Positions 12,383 to 23,977 of a DNA stretch of 64,000 nt are shown piece by piece (the first letter of the stretch is position 1; every line of letters begins with the position of its first letter). The stretch lies in assembly GCA_009667805.1 (NCBI GenBank), contig CM019067.1:247415721-247479720 (forward strand), given 5' to 3'. Under the pieces are notes generated by a model. The model saw only the letters and a program-made list of their open reading frames with translations, was not told where the DNA came from and ran no database searches. The translations under genes were made by a program, and so were the position numbers. This DNA is from Leptobrachium leishanense (lineage: Eukaryota; Chordata; Amphibia; Anura; Megophryidae).

Positions 12383-12945
12383 TGTCATGGTTCCCACCAC
12401 GCAGTCCTTAAAGCCCAACACTCCACAGAGCCCAAAAGCTACCAACAGGGTAGCCGTAGAAGAATCCCTAACTATCTGGTCCTTAGAATTGGCCAGGTAT
12501 ACTAGCTAGACAGAAAGGGTTAATCAAAAACAATGTCGTAATACAAAACCAGGTCAGCAACACGGGGGTAGTCAGACGAGCCAGAATCAGGAACACAGAG
12601 TATAGAATAGTCAAATGGAATAGCCGGGTCGATATCAGTGCAGAAGCGTAGTACAAGGAAATAGTCTAGGGCAACGGAAGGCAGAATAGTCAGAAAACAA
12701 GCATAGGTCAATAACAGGTTAAATCACGAGAGAATTCAGGTACAAGGAGCTCAGGTATGGATAACCACGATCTGGCACTGCTTAGAAGGAACTGTTGGTT
12801 TTTAAAAGACCTTCACCAGACCGCGCCCCCCACCCAAGCCGCACCTCCCTGCCCGTTTCAATTTAAACCGGGTGTTGGTGAGCGAGCAGCATCAGACATG
12901 CTGCCCTCAAGCACACCGGATAGGCTTGAAGCCCACAACGTTACA
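12383..12945. mobile_element. probable solo LTR nested in hAT
   Basis: The inserted block begins TGTCATGG, ends GTTACA (TG...CA) and is flanked by a perfect 5-bp duplication CATAT (12378-12382 and 12946-12950). Removing it restores the hAT reading GGGCATAT..GCCAGATATTTGCC seen in other copies. At 563 bp, with TG..CA ends and a 5-bp duplication, it fits a solo LTR of a Gypsy-like LTR retrotransposon. The complement has TCTTTTAAAAACC, a possible TATA-like box, so the LTR may lie on the minus strand. No internal gene remains. Confidence 0.7.
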
Positions 12946-13272
12946 CATATGTGCCAGATATTTGCCATAAAAGGTGTATGGGAGTCCTGGTAGTGCCCTG
13001 GGGGACAGGAAACAAGAACAAAAAGTTTTTAAAAAAAATACTTTTTTAAAAGGAACAGTGAGTTTTTCATAAAATAAGGGTTAAAAATAAAAACGAAAAA
13101 TTCATTCAAATATCGTGCCTAGGAGGTCCCCATAACCTGCCCATGAAGTGGCGGATTTGTAGGATGTATAGAAACATTGCCATCAGAGACCCACACAAGA
13201 CACCTAGCCACCCTTAAGGGGTTAAAATGCACAGGGACTGGCTACTATCCTGTTAGATGAGGGAATGTATTA

Positions 13273-13574
13273 GGCCCCGTTCACACTGTGCGATTTATCG
13301 CGCGGATTTTGCCACGACGTCGCAGCAAAATCCGCGCGACGTCGCATGTGTAGCTTCTCCAATGCATTTCAAGGGAGCTGTTCACATCTTGCCGCGCGAC
13401 GTCACATGTCCCTTTTTTAGAGAGTTGCTATCTGCAATTTTGCGATTTGCATTGGTGGTGCTTTGCAAAAATCTCACAAAACCGCAACGTCGCGTAACAT
13501 CTTGCGACATTATCGCACTATGTCGTGAATATGAAAATCGTGCGACTTTCAAATCGCACAGTGTGAACGGGGCT
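13273..13574. mobile_element. Harbinger-like MITE P (GGCCCCGTTCACAC type)
   Basis: Ends GGCCCCGTTCACACTGTGCG and its complement, flanked by TTA on both sides (13270-13272 and 13575-13577). The interior contains a near-perfect hairpin around GCGCGGATTTTGC / GCAAAATCCGCGC. Non-coding. Confidence 0.8.
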
Positions 13575-14319
13575 TTATATGTATAAAGCAAGGTATATAT
13601 GACAATGGATAATCAGAGACTCTAGGGACTTAGAAATGTCTATCATAAAGCGTACAAGCTAACACAATAATTGTATGCTCACATAGGCCCTTCGGGAGAG
13701 GTACATGACATACAAATACTGGAATATTACGTTTAAATCTAAGGAGTGTGATAAAGATTTTATTAAGCCCTTGATGACAAATGACGTAACATCTACATCA
13801 TTAATGATTGGCTTTACAGAGCCCTGGTCCTTAAGGGGTTAAACAGCATATCAGAGAGGATCATATAGTAGAAATGAACACTTCTTAGAATTCTAAACAA
13901 ACAGTGTTTGTTCATACATGTGCCACACCCAGTCTGCAAGCAATGTATCAAATTTTAAGTGTTAATTAGAAGCACATGTTATTTCCAAACACTAATTAAA
14001 CACCTGTTGTTTACGCCGTTTGAGAGCACAGGTCATTTAGAGGGGAGAATCTTTGCACCTATAGTAGACTACATTAGGTATTTTGAATTTTTTTAATTCA
14101 ATATCTAATAAACCGTTGCTTATAATATTCTGCAGTAAAGAGTCTATTTCTAGATTTTTTTGTATTTTTTAAGCATTTTTTATACGTTTTTCAAAATGTT
14201 TTTTTTTTTCGAACTCGAACCGAACACGCCAAAAAGTTCAAAGTTGGCGAACTTTCGAACTGCCAATGTTCGAGTCGAACTCCTAACTGATCAAACCGAA
14301 CAGCTCATCCCTACTCAAG

Positions 14320-14416
14320 ATAAGATGCAGTGCCAAATTGAAACTGGAGGCCAATCCAGATTGTGCTTTTTTTGAGGTCTGCAGCTCAACTCAAGGTAGA
14401 AGTTTATGCTGGCGTT
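14320..14416. repeat. direct repeat with 11717-11815
   Basis: Second copy of the pair described at 11717. It starts immediately after the hAT target duplication. Confidence 0.5.
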
Positions 14417-14605
14417 AACTAGCTCTCAAACTAGCTGCAACCTTGATTAAAACACCCTAACATTAGTTTCAAGCCTATCTGCAGCCTCCTACCTTGATTT
14501 GTCTTTAAAGCTACTACTAGCCCAAAACATTACCCTAGCTGCACCTCTAATTTAAGCTTCAACCTTAATTGTGGTCGGTTTGCAGTTCAAAATGAAGAAG
14601 CTAGC

Positions 14606-15020
14606 GTGCCATTTGGACCCCTGATCAAAGTTGGTGCTTTAGCTGCCAATGATCTGATGTTATTTTCTCCCCGTACCCGCACCCCCCAACACTCGCCTTC
14701 AGGACTTCTCCCGAGCTGCCCCTTTCTGTGTAACTCCCTCCCCCAGTCTCTCCTGGCCTTCAAGAATTCTCTGAAAACACATTACTTTAAGGAAGACTAT
14801 CGGCTCACTCCATAATCCCATTCTACATTTCTTGACACCAACTACTTCGCAAACTCTGCCACTTAACCTCACCTAGTGTGTCACCCCTCTCCTCTTAGAT
14901 TGTAAGCTCTTGAGCAGGATCCTCTCTCCTACTGTTCTATGTATATTTGTTATTCTGTCTCTCCCATTGTACCGCACTATGGAACTTGTTGGTGCTTTAT
15001 AGATACCTGTAACTGTGATT
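14606..15020 (+). repeat. L2-like LINE 3' end, truncated
   Basis: The 69-codon frame 14606-14815 ends in CNSLPQSLLAFKNSLKTHYF, a pattern typical of the extreme C-terminus of L2-type reverse transcriptase ORFs (NSLP..L..FK..LKT..F). It is followed by a 3' UTR with AGATTGTAAGCTCTTGAGCA, CCCATTGTACCGC and GGTGCTTTATAGATA. Everything upstream of the last few dozen codons is missing. Confidence 0.65.
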
Positions 15021-15064
15021 CAGGCTACTCCAGATAAGAGAGATGACAGCTGAACGAAATAAGA

Positions 15065-15425
15065 CATGGAGTTTAAAAGATTTCTAATCTACCCCGTTGA
15101 TGTCCTTTGAATACATCCCACATAATACAATGATTTGAGTCAGTGATCAACCCATAGACTCCATTCTATGGCCACTGCTACAGAGTGAGGAGCAAGTGAT
15201 TTATAGATACTGTGTGAGGGCAGTTTACAACAAACGAGATCACACAATGGATGCACCCACCGACACATATAGACTAAAAGATTTTCTTCTTGTGCTTCCG
15301 GATCCAGTATGTGTATAAAATATTATCTTAACTAAACATTCAAGAGAAAAACAAAGCACATGTAAGATATCAGCAACATAAAGACAATAAGGACATTTCA
15401 TTTTTGGTGTTCCTGTACCTTTAAT
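15065..15425. repeat. interspersed repeat, copy 1 of a pair
   Basis: Shares TTTCTAATCTACCCC, TTTGAGTCAGTGAT, GACTCCATTC.ATGGCC and GAGAAAAACAAAGCACATGT in the same order as 19463-19775. Class unknown. Confidence 0.65.
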
Positions 15426-15654
15426 AATTCATGCATTTGGTTTCACTTCGGTTCTAATTGAATATCACAGAGTTCTGTATGTGTAGGAGGCCTTCAAATG
15501 ACTTCTGCAGATAATGGCATGCAGATAAAATGGATTTATAATCATGCATATTAAGTTACTTTGTGCTGTCACATCTCATCACGCTCATTTAATATGCTGA
15601 TCAGCGAGACGGAGGAAAAAGCAAAAGTGAAGAATTAAATATCAAGGAACATAA

Positions 15655-16292
15655 GAAAAAAAGTTGTCATTTGTGCTTACTCCTATAGCTCCATACGAAA
15701 CGAAACAAAGTCAGTGGTTTTAGTTTACTTGAATGGTCATTAAAGTGCAAGGGCACCCGCAACGTCATGGAACCCCTGGTCAGGTGAGTCCTACCTAATG
15801 AAACCAAGCTGCTTTTTAAGCAACCTCATATGCTCATGCGGCTTTCAGTCGTGAGAGAGACTGGTGGGTTTACTCTTATACCCTCACCAGGGACAATTCC
15901 ATTTGGGATATAAAGAAAAACATGGAAAAGGGGCAGCAGCAAAATAATGACATGGCTGGGCATACAACAAATATACGTATGCACAGAAAAAAACAGGTCA
16001 TTTTTTTGCCGCGGCCCCTTTTCCATGTTTTTTATTTTTATCCCAAAGTTTAATTGTCCCTGGTGAGGGTATAAAAGTAAACCCACCAGTCTCTCTCATG
16101 ACTGAAAAGCAGCATGATCACATGAGGTTGCTTAAAAAGCATCTTTGTTTCATTAGGTAGGACTCACCTGACCAGGGGTGCCCTGACGTGGTAGGTGAGC
16201 TTACACTTTAATGGCCATTCAAGTAAACTAAAACTTCTGTTTTGTTTCACATGCAGCTACAAGAGTAAGCACAAATGACAGCTTTCTTTTTG
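15655..16292. repeat. large foldback (inverted-repeat) element
   Basis: Two arms of roughly 300 bp face each other across a short centre near 15970. Examples are GTCATTTGTGCTTACTC at the left and its complement at the right end, and GGTGGGTTTACTCTTATACC opposite GGTATAAAAGTAAACCCACC. It could fold into a long hairpin. A single diverged arm occurs at 9640-9945. Confidence 0.8.
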
Positions 16293-17496
16293 TTCTGTTT
16301 TATACATGGAGCAGACTGGATACTTCTAGTCCACGCAGACACCCTTTTAGGGAATAGGCACAAAACCATTTTTTCTGTAATTATCAAGGAACAACAAGTC
16401 ATATGCCTAAGAAAAAGATAAACCCCCCCAAGACAAAGGGGCTCACTTTCATCTCATTATTTTCTACATATTTAAGATAATAGGGCACTTCAGGACGTGT
16501 TATGCCGTTTGCAGTCACTAGTGATACATTGTAAAAGCACAAAGTACATTTTTTTTTTCAACAAACAGACTATTGGTTTTTCAGACTCACTATTACAAAT
16601 GACAAATAAAAACCACAAACAAAGAGGCACAAACTTCCCTCTGTCACAAGCAGTTGCCTTCTAAATTGGGCCCCTCTGGTGCATTTCCTCATATCAAGGA
16701 TGTTTATCTGCACCAAGTCCAATCTACTAGAGAGATTTTACTAGGTCAGCTTCCTGCACATTGTTTCAGAGAGTACACAGACTCCACAAAGCCTCTAAAC
16801 AAATCATGTGACCTACAAAATGAACAATAGAGAAGTGTTCAAAATATTCTTTTTCTGGCAGGGCAGAAGCGTTAAAATGTGTGTCTTGTCCCCTTAGATA
16901 AAAATAAATGCATCATCAGCACAAATCTGTAGTAGCTAAATTTTACCGCACATTTAAAAAAATAAAAATACATACATACACACACAAAAAGGCAGTGTAA
17001 TTTAATATTATACGGTAAGTCACACAAGATCAACAAGGACAGGAAAGAAAAAGTTTTGGCAATTTGTGGCAAACAGAAAATAGTAATCATTTTATTAATC
17101 ACTCACAATTAATTTATGAAGTGATGGAATTTTACAAATAAATGATAATAAAATGAATTATAGTTCCAGCAATTTGCAATGTATTATATTTTAATGAAAG
17201 ATAGAGGTCACTGCAATGGCCCTTACATATCTCACTTACGCCCAATGTGTATGAGGAGGTATGTATGAGTCTCAGGGTGCTGTATATATGTGATGAACGT
17301 TTTTATCAGAGTTGCATGGGGGGGGGGCTTTGTGTATTGTTCCGTATAGGGGTTATGTATGTTTGACAGACTGTATCTGGGTGATGGGACTATATGTGGT
17401 AGAGCTTCTACAGTATTTCACAGTCGATGGAGTGGAGGAGTGATTCTTTAGATAAGGCTGTGGGGGGCTATTGTGTTCTCCAGGCCACCTGAGATA
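16293..17496. other. no recognised feature
   Basis: AT-rich DNA with short homopolymers and no repeat or gene that I recognise. A G-run occurs near 17320. Confidence 0.4.
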
Positions 17497-19040
17497 CAGT
17501 TGTGTTCAAAATTATTCAACCCCCAATGCTGTAAAGGGTTTTAGGGAATTTAGTGTACATTTGTAATTGTATTCAGAATGAAATCCTACAAGGACTTTTT
17601 AAAGAACCATATGCAACTAAACTGACATCAATTGGTTTTGTAATACAGTAGTAAATGTTTCTTTTGTGAATTCTTCATTGACACAATTATTCAACCCCTT
17701 AAAGACTACCACTCTGAAGAACAGAGGTTCATGCAAGTGTTTTCAATCAGGTATTGAAAACACCTGTGGATGTCACGGAGCAGCAATAAAGCATAATAAG
17801 CACCAATTAGGCAGCTTTAAAATGACTGTGATACTCAGCTCCTTCTAGACATTTACTGGTGTGGTTACAAACATGGTGAAGTCAAGAGAATGGTCCAGGA
17901 AGACAAGAGAAGAGGTGATTACTCTTCACAGGAAGGGCAATGGCTATAAGAAGATTGCAAAGATGTTAAAACATACCAAGAGAGACCATAGGAAGCATCA
18001 TTCGCAAATTCAAGGCAAAGGGCACTGTTGAAACGCTACCTGGTCGTGGCAGAAAGAAGATGCAGACTTCGAGTGCTGTGCGCTACCTGAAGCGTAGAGT
18101 GGAGAAAAGTCCCCGTGTGACTGCTGAGGAACTGAGAAAAGATTTGTCAGATGTGGGTACTGAAGTTTCAGCTCAGACAATACGGCGCACACTGCGTAAT
18201 GAAGGCCTCCATGCCAGAACTCCCAGGCGCACCCCCTTGCTGTCTCCAAAGAATAAGAAGAGTCGACTGCAGTATGCCAAAAGTCATGTGGACAAACCAC
18301 AGATGTTTTGGGATAGTGTCCTGTGGACTGATGAAACAAAATTAGAACTGTTTGGGCCCATGGATCAACGCTATGTTTGGAGGAGGAAGAACAAGCCCTA
18401 TGAAGAAAAGAACACCTTGCCTACTGTGAAGCATGGCGGGGGGGGGGTCAATCATGCTTTGGGGCTGTTTTGCTTCTGCAGGTACAGGGAAGCTTCAGCG
18501 TGTGCAAGGTACCATGCATTCTCTTCAGTACCAGGAGATATTGGATGACAATGTGATGCAGTCCGTCACAAACCTGAGGCTTGGGAGATGTTGGACCTTT
18601 CAACAGGACAATGATCCCAAGCATACCTCCAAGTCCACTAGAGCATGGTTGCAGATTAAAGGCTGGAACATTTTGGAGTGGCCATCGCAGTCACCTGACT
18701 TAAATCCGATTGAGAACCTCTGGTGGGACTTAAAGAAAGCAGTTGCAGTGCGCAAGCCTAAGAATGTGACTGAACTGGAGGCTTTTGCCCGTGACGAATG
18801 GGCGAAGATACCCGTAGATCGCTGCAAGAGACTTGTGTCAAGCTATGCTTCACGTTTAAAAGCTGTTATAACTGTAAAAGGATGTTGTACTAAGTACTAA
18901 GATTGAATGTCACTTGGGGGTTGAATAAAACTGATAATGATGTGAGCACAGAAAAGACATTTGTGGTTATTTCATTATAAATGTTATGTTATATTTGTCT
19001 GACCTACACGTGCCTCTTTGATTTAATTGTAAGCAAGATG
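17497..19040 (+). mobile_element. Tc1/mariner element copy 2, 3'-truncated
   Basis: Starts with CAGTTGTGTTCAAAATTATT after TA (17495-17496). The 3' flank runs parallel to copy 1 (complement of 5041-5190) up to AAGCAAGATG at 19040 and then diverges, so about 70 bp including the right terminal repeat are missing. Copy 1 lacks the opposite end. Confidence 0.9.
17873..18900 (+). pseudogene. Tc1 transposase, near full length, two frameshifts
   Basis: The start MVKSREWSRKTREEVITLHR is chosen because it gives the usual Tc1 N-terminus and a total of about 342 codons, the normal family length. The first helix-turn-helix is followed by a frame break near 17980. The second DNA-binding segment (PGRGRKKMQTSSAVRYLKR to VSAQTIRRTLRNEG) leads into the DDE domain, with the first Asp in [10 protein letters not shown] second break sits at the G-run 18437-18446. 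The second Asp is in [10 protein letters not shown] and the final Glu in NPIENLWWDLK, and it ends GCCTKY at TAA 18898-18900. All catalytic residues survive, but two shifts and the lost right end make it inactive. Confidence 0.92.
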
Positions 19041-19462
19041 TCTGGCGTCAAAGCTTTTGCCACCTTGGGATGTAGTAGCGGAAAAAGTTTAAGATGCATG
19101 ACTTATGGACGAGTTGACGGCCAAAGTTAGGAATACGAGGAGATCGTTCCACAAAACATGGTCATTGTAGAACGAGTACCTACCTACGTAAGCACCTATA
19201 GCTCTCACTGACTTCCTCTTCCCTTTTCTAGTAGCCCCCTTCCACCTGGTTCCTGCGCTTTAGTCCTACTCCTCCCAGCGGCGACTGATGGTTTTTGTTT
19301 TTATTATTATTTTTCGTGGTAATGTCTCTTTAGTTTCTGTATGTTGTTTGTTTTTCTCCCGATATTTATCGGGTTATGGTTTTTTCATGTATGGAATTGC
19401 ACCTCCATTATTGATATACGCCACTGTGTATTTTCCGCTTTTGCCTTTTTCTGGTTGTGCGA
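19041..19462. other. no recognised feature
   Basis: T-rich DNA beyond the Tc1 break; nothing recognisable. Confidence 0.4.
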
Positions 19463-19775
19463 GACTTCTAATCTACCCCCGGTGAAGTCCTTTATATCCC
19501 ACACAATACAGTTATTTGAGTCAGTGATTGACACAGACTCCATTCGATGGCCAAAGACACAGTGTGAGGAGCAAGTGATGGAAAGATACTGTGGGGTGGC
19601 AGTTTACAATCCAAAAGATCACAAAATGGATACACCCAATGACAATGACACATATATAGAGTAAAATATTTTTTTTGTAACCAAACACACTAGAGAAAAA
19701 CAAAGCACATGTAAGATATCAGCAATATAAAATAAACACAATAAGGAAATTTTTTATGGTGGTAGTGGCCCTTTA
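19463..19775. repeat. interspersed repeat, copy 2 of a pair
   Basis: Second copy of the repeat at 15065-15425, in the same orientation, with small deletions. Confidence 0.65.
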
Positions 19776-20269
19776 ACATCTCTTGTGCCCTTTTCTCCAA
19801 AGTCAAGTCAGAAGGAAGAAACCGACTCACAGAACTGAAACTCAAAATGAACATTATTAAAGATATATTCTAACCTGAAAATGAGGGTGGTGGAAAGCAG
19901 AGGGGTTAATTATTATTTCCCCTGATCCCTTTCCCTCCCTGCAGCACCACAGTCTCCCTCAGCGGTTTTCCGCTCTAGTAGGTCTGCTGCATTCTGCAGA
20001 AGAAGAAGCCACTGAACAGAAAGCTCACTTGAGCAGTCAGTCAAGTGGATTGCTCAAAAAAAACATTGCATTGAGAGGCATTGGCCGACCAGTGCTGCTC
20101 ATCCGTTCACTGTTTTCTGCAAAACCTGAAGGCTGTCCAGAGTGTGCTGATTGACAACCTTTGGGGCGGAGGGAAGCCCTCCACTTTGGAAAGCTGTCGG
20201 AGGATGGGGGGGGGGAATTATGCTTACTATCTAAATCAGTCATGGGGGCTAGAGCGAACCTCCAAAATA
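19776..20269. other. no recognised feature
   Basis: No structure supported. A G-run lies near 20208. Confidence 0.4.
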
Positions 20270-21506
20270 CACTATATTGTCAAAAGTATTCGCTCACCCA
20301 TGCAAATAATCAGAATCAGGTGTTCCTATCACTTCCATGGCCACAGGTGTATAAAATCAAGCACCTAGGCATGCAGACTGTTTTTACAAACATTTGTGAA
20401 AGAATGGGTCGCTCTTAGGAGCTCAGTGAATTCCAGCGTGGAACCGTGATAGGATGCCACCTGTGCAACAAATCCAGTCGTGAAATTTCCTCGCTCCTAA
20501 ATATTCCACAGTCAACGGTTTTATAAAGAACGTGGAAGTGTTTGGGAACGACAGCAACTCAGCCATGAAGTAGGCCACGTAAACTGATGGAGCGAGGAGG
20601 TCAGCGGATGCTGAGGCGCATAGTGCGAAGAGGTCGCCAACTTTCTGCAGAGTCAATCGCTACAGACCTCCAAACTTCATGTGGTCTTCAGATTAGCTCA
20701 AGAACGGTGCGCAGAGAGCTTCATGGAATGGGTTTCCATGGCCGAGCAGCTGCATCCAAGCCATACATCACCAAGTGCAATGCAAAGCGTCGGATTCAGT
20801 GGTGTAAAGCAGGCCGCCACTGGACTCTAGAGCAGTGGAGACGCATTCTCTGGAGTGACGAATTGCGCTTCTCCATCTGGCAATCTGATGGACGAGTCTG
20901 GCTTTGGCGGTTGCCAGGAGAACGGTACTTGTCTGACTGCATTGTGCTAAGGGTAAAGTTTGGAGGAGGGGGGATTATGGTGTGGGGTTGTTTTTCAGGA
21001 GCTGGGCTTGGCCCCTTCATTCCAGTGAAAGGGACTCTGAATGCTTCAGCATACAAAGACATTTTGGACAATTCCATGCTCCCAACTTTGTGGGAACAGT
21101 TTGGAGCTGGCCCCTTCCTCTTCCAACATGACTGTGCACCAGTGCACAAAGCAAAGTCCATAAAGACATGGATGACAGAGTCTGGTGTGGATGAACTTGA
21201 CTGGCCTGCACAGAGTCCTAACCTCAACCCGATAGTCTCCTCTCGAATTCATTCCAAAGGTGCTCTGAAAGCCAGGCCTTCTCGTCCAACATCAGTATGT
21301 GACAAATGCGCTTCTGGAAGAATGGTCAAAAATTCCCATAAACACACTCCTAAACCTTGTGGACAGCCTTCCCAGAAGAGTTGAAGCTGTTATAGCTGCA
21401 AAGGGTGGACCAACGTCATATTGAACCCTATGGATTAGGAATGGGATGTCACTTAAATTCATATGCGAGTCAAGGCAGGTGAGTGAATACTTTTGGCAAT
21501 ATAATG
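20270..21506 (+). mobile_element. Tc1/mariner element copy 3 (CACTATATTG family), both ends present
   Basis: Left CACTATATTGTCAAAAGTAT and right complement ATACTTTTGGCAATATAATG are inverted repeats, each flanked by TA (20268-20269 and 21507-21508). The 1237-bp length is normal for a complete Tc1-type element. It is a different family from copies 1 and 2. Confidence 0.92.
20404..21424 (+). pseudogene. Tc1 transposase with nonsense codons, frameshift and a catalytic-site micro-inversion
   Basis: The reading starts MGRS and meets a TAG at codon 5 (20416), then more stops before 20587. From 20587 the frame is open for 265 codons: the helix-turn-helix remainder, the first catalytic Asp in [10 protein letters not shown], the [11 protein letters not shown] block, and the second Asp in [13 protein letters not shown]. 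After SPNLNPI the expected Glu segment is absent. Bases 21235-21265 are inverted in place; read on the other strand they give [10 protein letters not shown] in register. A one-base deletion near 21305 then moves the tail ([11 protein letters not shown] to GGPTSY) to another frame, ending at TGA 21422-21424. Length from start to stop matches the 340-residue family norm. Inactive. Confidence 0.92.
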
Positions 21507-21508
21507 TA

Positions 21509-22053
21509 CATTAATCTGGAGGTCTCTCAGCATGCATGTTTCTATTTCCTACATATCAATGCCCTTAACCAATACGGGTTGGTTGATTATTTGATTGGGA
21601 ATTATAAAAAAATAAATAAAAAAAAATGCATAATTTGCATGCAATTTGCCTAGGACTATGCATAAATAGAATAGAACGCCTATAACATTATGCCAAGTTG
21701 CGTTAAAATTAACACGACAGGGTCACATTATGGTTGCAAGAAGACTTAAAACCAAGCTTATAACTCCGCCTAGAGGCCTTATAACTCCAATCAGAAAGCC
21801 AGGGAATTACACTACTTACAAAAGAAGAAGAAAAAAAAAAGAGGCAGCTGAATTCAATTTGCAGGGCACGCACTTTCAAAAGTTAAATCCGTATCAAGTG
21901 CAAATATTGTAAGGTTTTTATTTATAAATATAGGAGTACATTATCTTGTGTGCAAAGGTTTCAAACTCATGTTTTTGTATAGATGTGCATGGCATGCTTT
22001 ATTGTTGTTAATACTGTAGATTCACTGTGATTTCTTGAACTTGAAATAATTAA
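21509..22053. other. no recognised feature
   Basis: AT-rich DNA with A-runs; no element ends identified. Confidence 0.4.
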
Positions 22054-22057
22054 TTAA

Positions 22058-22415
22058 CCCCCCTGACGGTTTTCCCGAGTGTGTCTTGGGGTTAAGTTTC
22101 ACCGCTGAGAGCGTTAACCCCACGACACACTAAGGCTGTATACATTCCTCCGGCGATCGCGACTTCATACTTCCTGGTTTCCTTCTCACGAGGAGGGAAC
22201 CAGGAAGTATGAGGGTCGCGATCGCCGGAGGAAACTGCGGGGGACATCGAGGGAGCGCAGGGAGAGGTAATGTATCCAGTGGCATCCCGAGTGTTGCACG
22301 TGGTTACCGCTTCCAACATAGGAATTTAACCCCGAGCCATACTCGGGACACCGCTGGGGGGGGGGGGGGCGCAAGAAAATAAAAAATAGACCACCCCCCC
22401 CCCCCCCCCGGGAGG
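22058..22415. mobile_element. piggyBac-like non-autonomous element
   Basis: Flanked by TTAA (22054-22057 and 22416-22419). The degenerate ends are CCCCCCTGACGG and CCCGGGAGG. The centre is a long palindrome: CGGCGATCGCGACTTCATAC and its complement arm GTCGCGATCGCCGG, with ACTTCCTGG facing CCAGGAAGT. Non-coding. Confidence 0.8.
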
Positions 22416-22419
22416 TTAA

Positions 22420-22930
22420 TACATGACTATGGGTGGCAGGGGAAGTCTGCAGTTTGGGAAAAGCCATACACTGCAATTAGGGAATAAATTCATTAATCAA
22501 GTGGAGATCCCAAATGACCTGCCTTGATTGGATAATTGATTTTCATCCTGCATCATCTACGTGTTGTGGGGTAAAACTTTCCTTGGCTACCCTACTGCAT
22601 GAAGGGGTAACTGTATCCCTATGTAAAATGAGGCTGATCTGGCAACTCGATAACCGAGGGGGGGGCAGAGGACACATAATTTTAAACATAAATGCATCAG
22701 TGTAACAGGGAATATGTACCAGAGTTAGTGTCACCAGATCGGCCAGGTTGATCTGGACGCATACAATTTATTTATGCCAATGGGCAGTGCATGAAAAATG
22801 CCACCCTGCGGGGACGTGGAATCAGCAGGTAAGAAATCAAAAAGGAATCCCAGGTGACCGGCTTTGATTTCCTTCCTGGAGCATGTGAATTCTACATATT
22901 GTAGGGCAGCACTTTTCCCTGTGCTCCCCT
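22420..22930. other. no recognised feature
   Basis: Two similar passages (near 22515-22600 and 22850-22920) share CCTGCCTTGATT / CCGGCTTTGATTTCC and GTGTTGTGGGG / ATTGTAGGGC patterns, perhaps an old duplication. No element boundaries. Confidence 0.3.
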
Positions 22931-22934
22931 TTTT

Positions 22935-23150
22935 TTTTTTTTTTTTTTGGAGAAAGTATTTTACCAGGAAGAATACATTGAGATTTCTCTTGTTTTCAAC
23001 TATGTCCTGGGTGGCGAGTATGTCCCGTTAGGTGTCTTGCCCAAGGGCACTTACTGGAGAGGTGCTCGTCGAGATCGAACCCATGTCTCCACAGGCTCTC
23101 TCCATGCAGAGCAGTGATGTTACCTCTACTCCACCCAGCCGGTGCAGAGG
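22935..23150 (-). repeat. tRNA-derived SINE
   Basis: On the minus strand the head reads GGTGGAGTAGAGGTAACATC (A-box-like), then a B-box-like GGGTTCGATCTC, then AGTAAGTGCCCTTGGGCAAG, and a tail CAAGAGAAATCTCAATGTAT with TTCCTGG. The head matches 41340-41450 on the plus strand; the tail matches 43335-43400 and 45812-45875. Confidence 0.65.
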
Positions 23151-23787
23151 TGTGCTGTGCTCCCCTCTGCATGAAATATTAATATCTGTCCAGCAAAACA
23201 TGGCCAATCTGGCAACTCTACCCAAAAGTGCCAACGTGCATTTTTTTTCTATTCCTAAAGGATATCTTTAGTACTCCATGAACGTGTTCCATCCACAACT
23301 CCGTCCTAAACTTCTCGCGTGACCTTGGTGCATCTCTCCATGCCTCCATTTAACCAAATATAAATCTTATAAAGAGCTTATTTCTACTGGCTTAAATGTC
23401 AAGCATTTTGTTATTCAGCATTTGTATGTCCAAGCAATTATCTCCCATCAACTAATCATTCTCCTCTATGCTCAGAAAGCTCAAGTGTTGCCAAACATCC
23501 TCTGCAGCTACAACTTCTGCATGCATTCCCAGACCACAAAGAGAGCAATCCGCAGCATCAAGGCCAGGTCTTTTATAAATTTATATATATAATGATAGCA
23601 ACCAGTAAGCGGATTGCAGAACTGAGGGGGGGGGGTCTATTCACTAAACCCCCATGTTCCTATGTTGTAGTCAAGTTGCACTTACTTGGACCATCGCAGT
23701 TGAGAATCTCTTTGTTGTAACATTCTATTGCGGGCTGAAAAGACAGCTATACACAGTATAATGGGAACTGTATCTGTGAGTGTAAGC

Positions 23788-23969
23788 CAGTGTTTCGCAA
23801 ACATGTCCTCAGGACCCTCAACCAGGCCAGATTTTGCAGATCACCTTGGGGAAAAGCAGACTGAATCCTGCAATCACTGAGAAGCAAATCATATCATCTG
23901 TGCTGTGCTTCAGCTATCTGGCAAACCTGGGAAGGCGGAGGGCCCTGAGGACAGGTTTGGGAAACACTG
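23788..23969. mobile_element. hAT-type MITE (CAGTGTTTCGCAAAC), 182 bp
   Basis: Inverted ends CAGTGTTTCGCAAAC and GTTTGGGAAACACTG, with subterminal TGTCCTCAGGACCCT opposite AGGGCCCTGAGGACA. The flanking octamers GTGTAAGC (23780-23787) and GCGTAAGC (23970-23977) match at 7 of 8 positions, the size expected for hAT target duplications. Confidence 0.8.
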
Positions 23970-23977
23970 GCGTAAGC

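Larger units (their letters stand above)
12214..14313 (-). mobile_element. hAT element (TAGGGATGAGC family) with nested insertions
   Basis: The left end TAGGGATGAGCCGAACACCC is the 3'-type terminus, and the right end is the complement of TAGGGATGAGCTGTTCGGTT, the 5'-type terminus. An 8-bp direct repeat CTCAAGAT flanks both sides (12206-12213 and 14314-14321) without mismatch, as expected for hAT insertion. The interior lacks transposase and matches the 3' region of the copy at 60421. It hosts an LTR-like insertion (12383-12945) and a Harbinger-like MITE (13273-13574). Confidence 0.9.
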
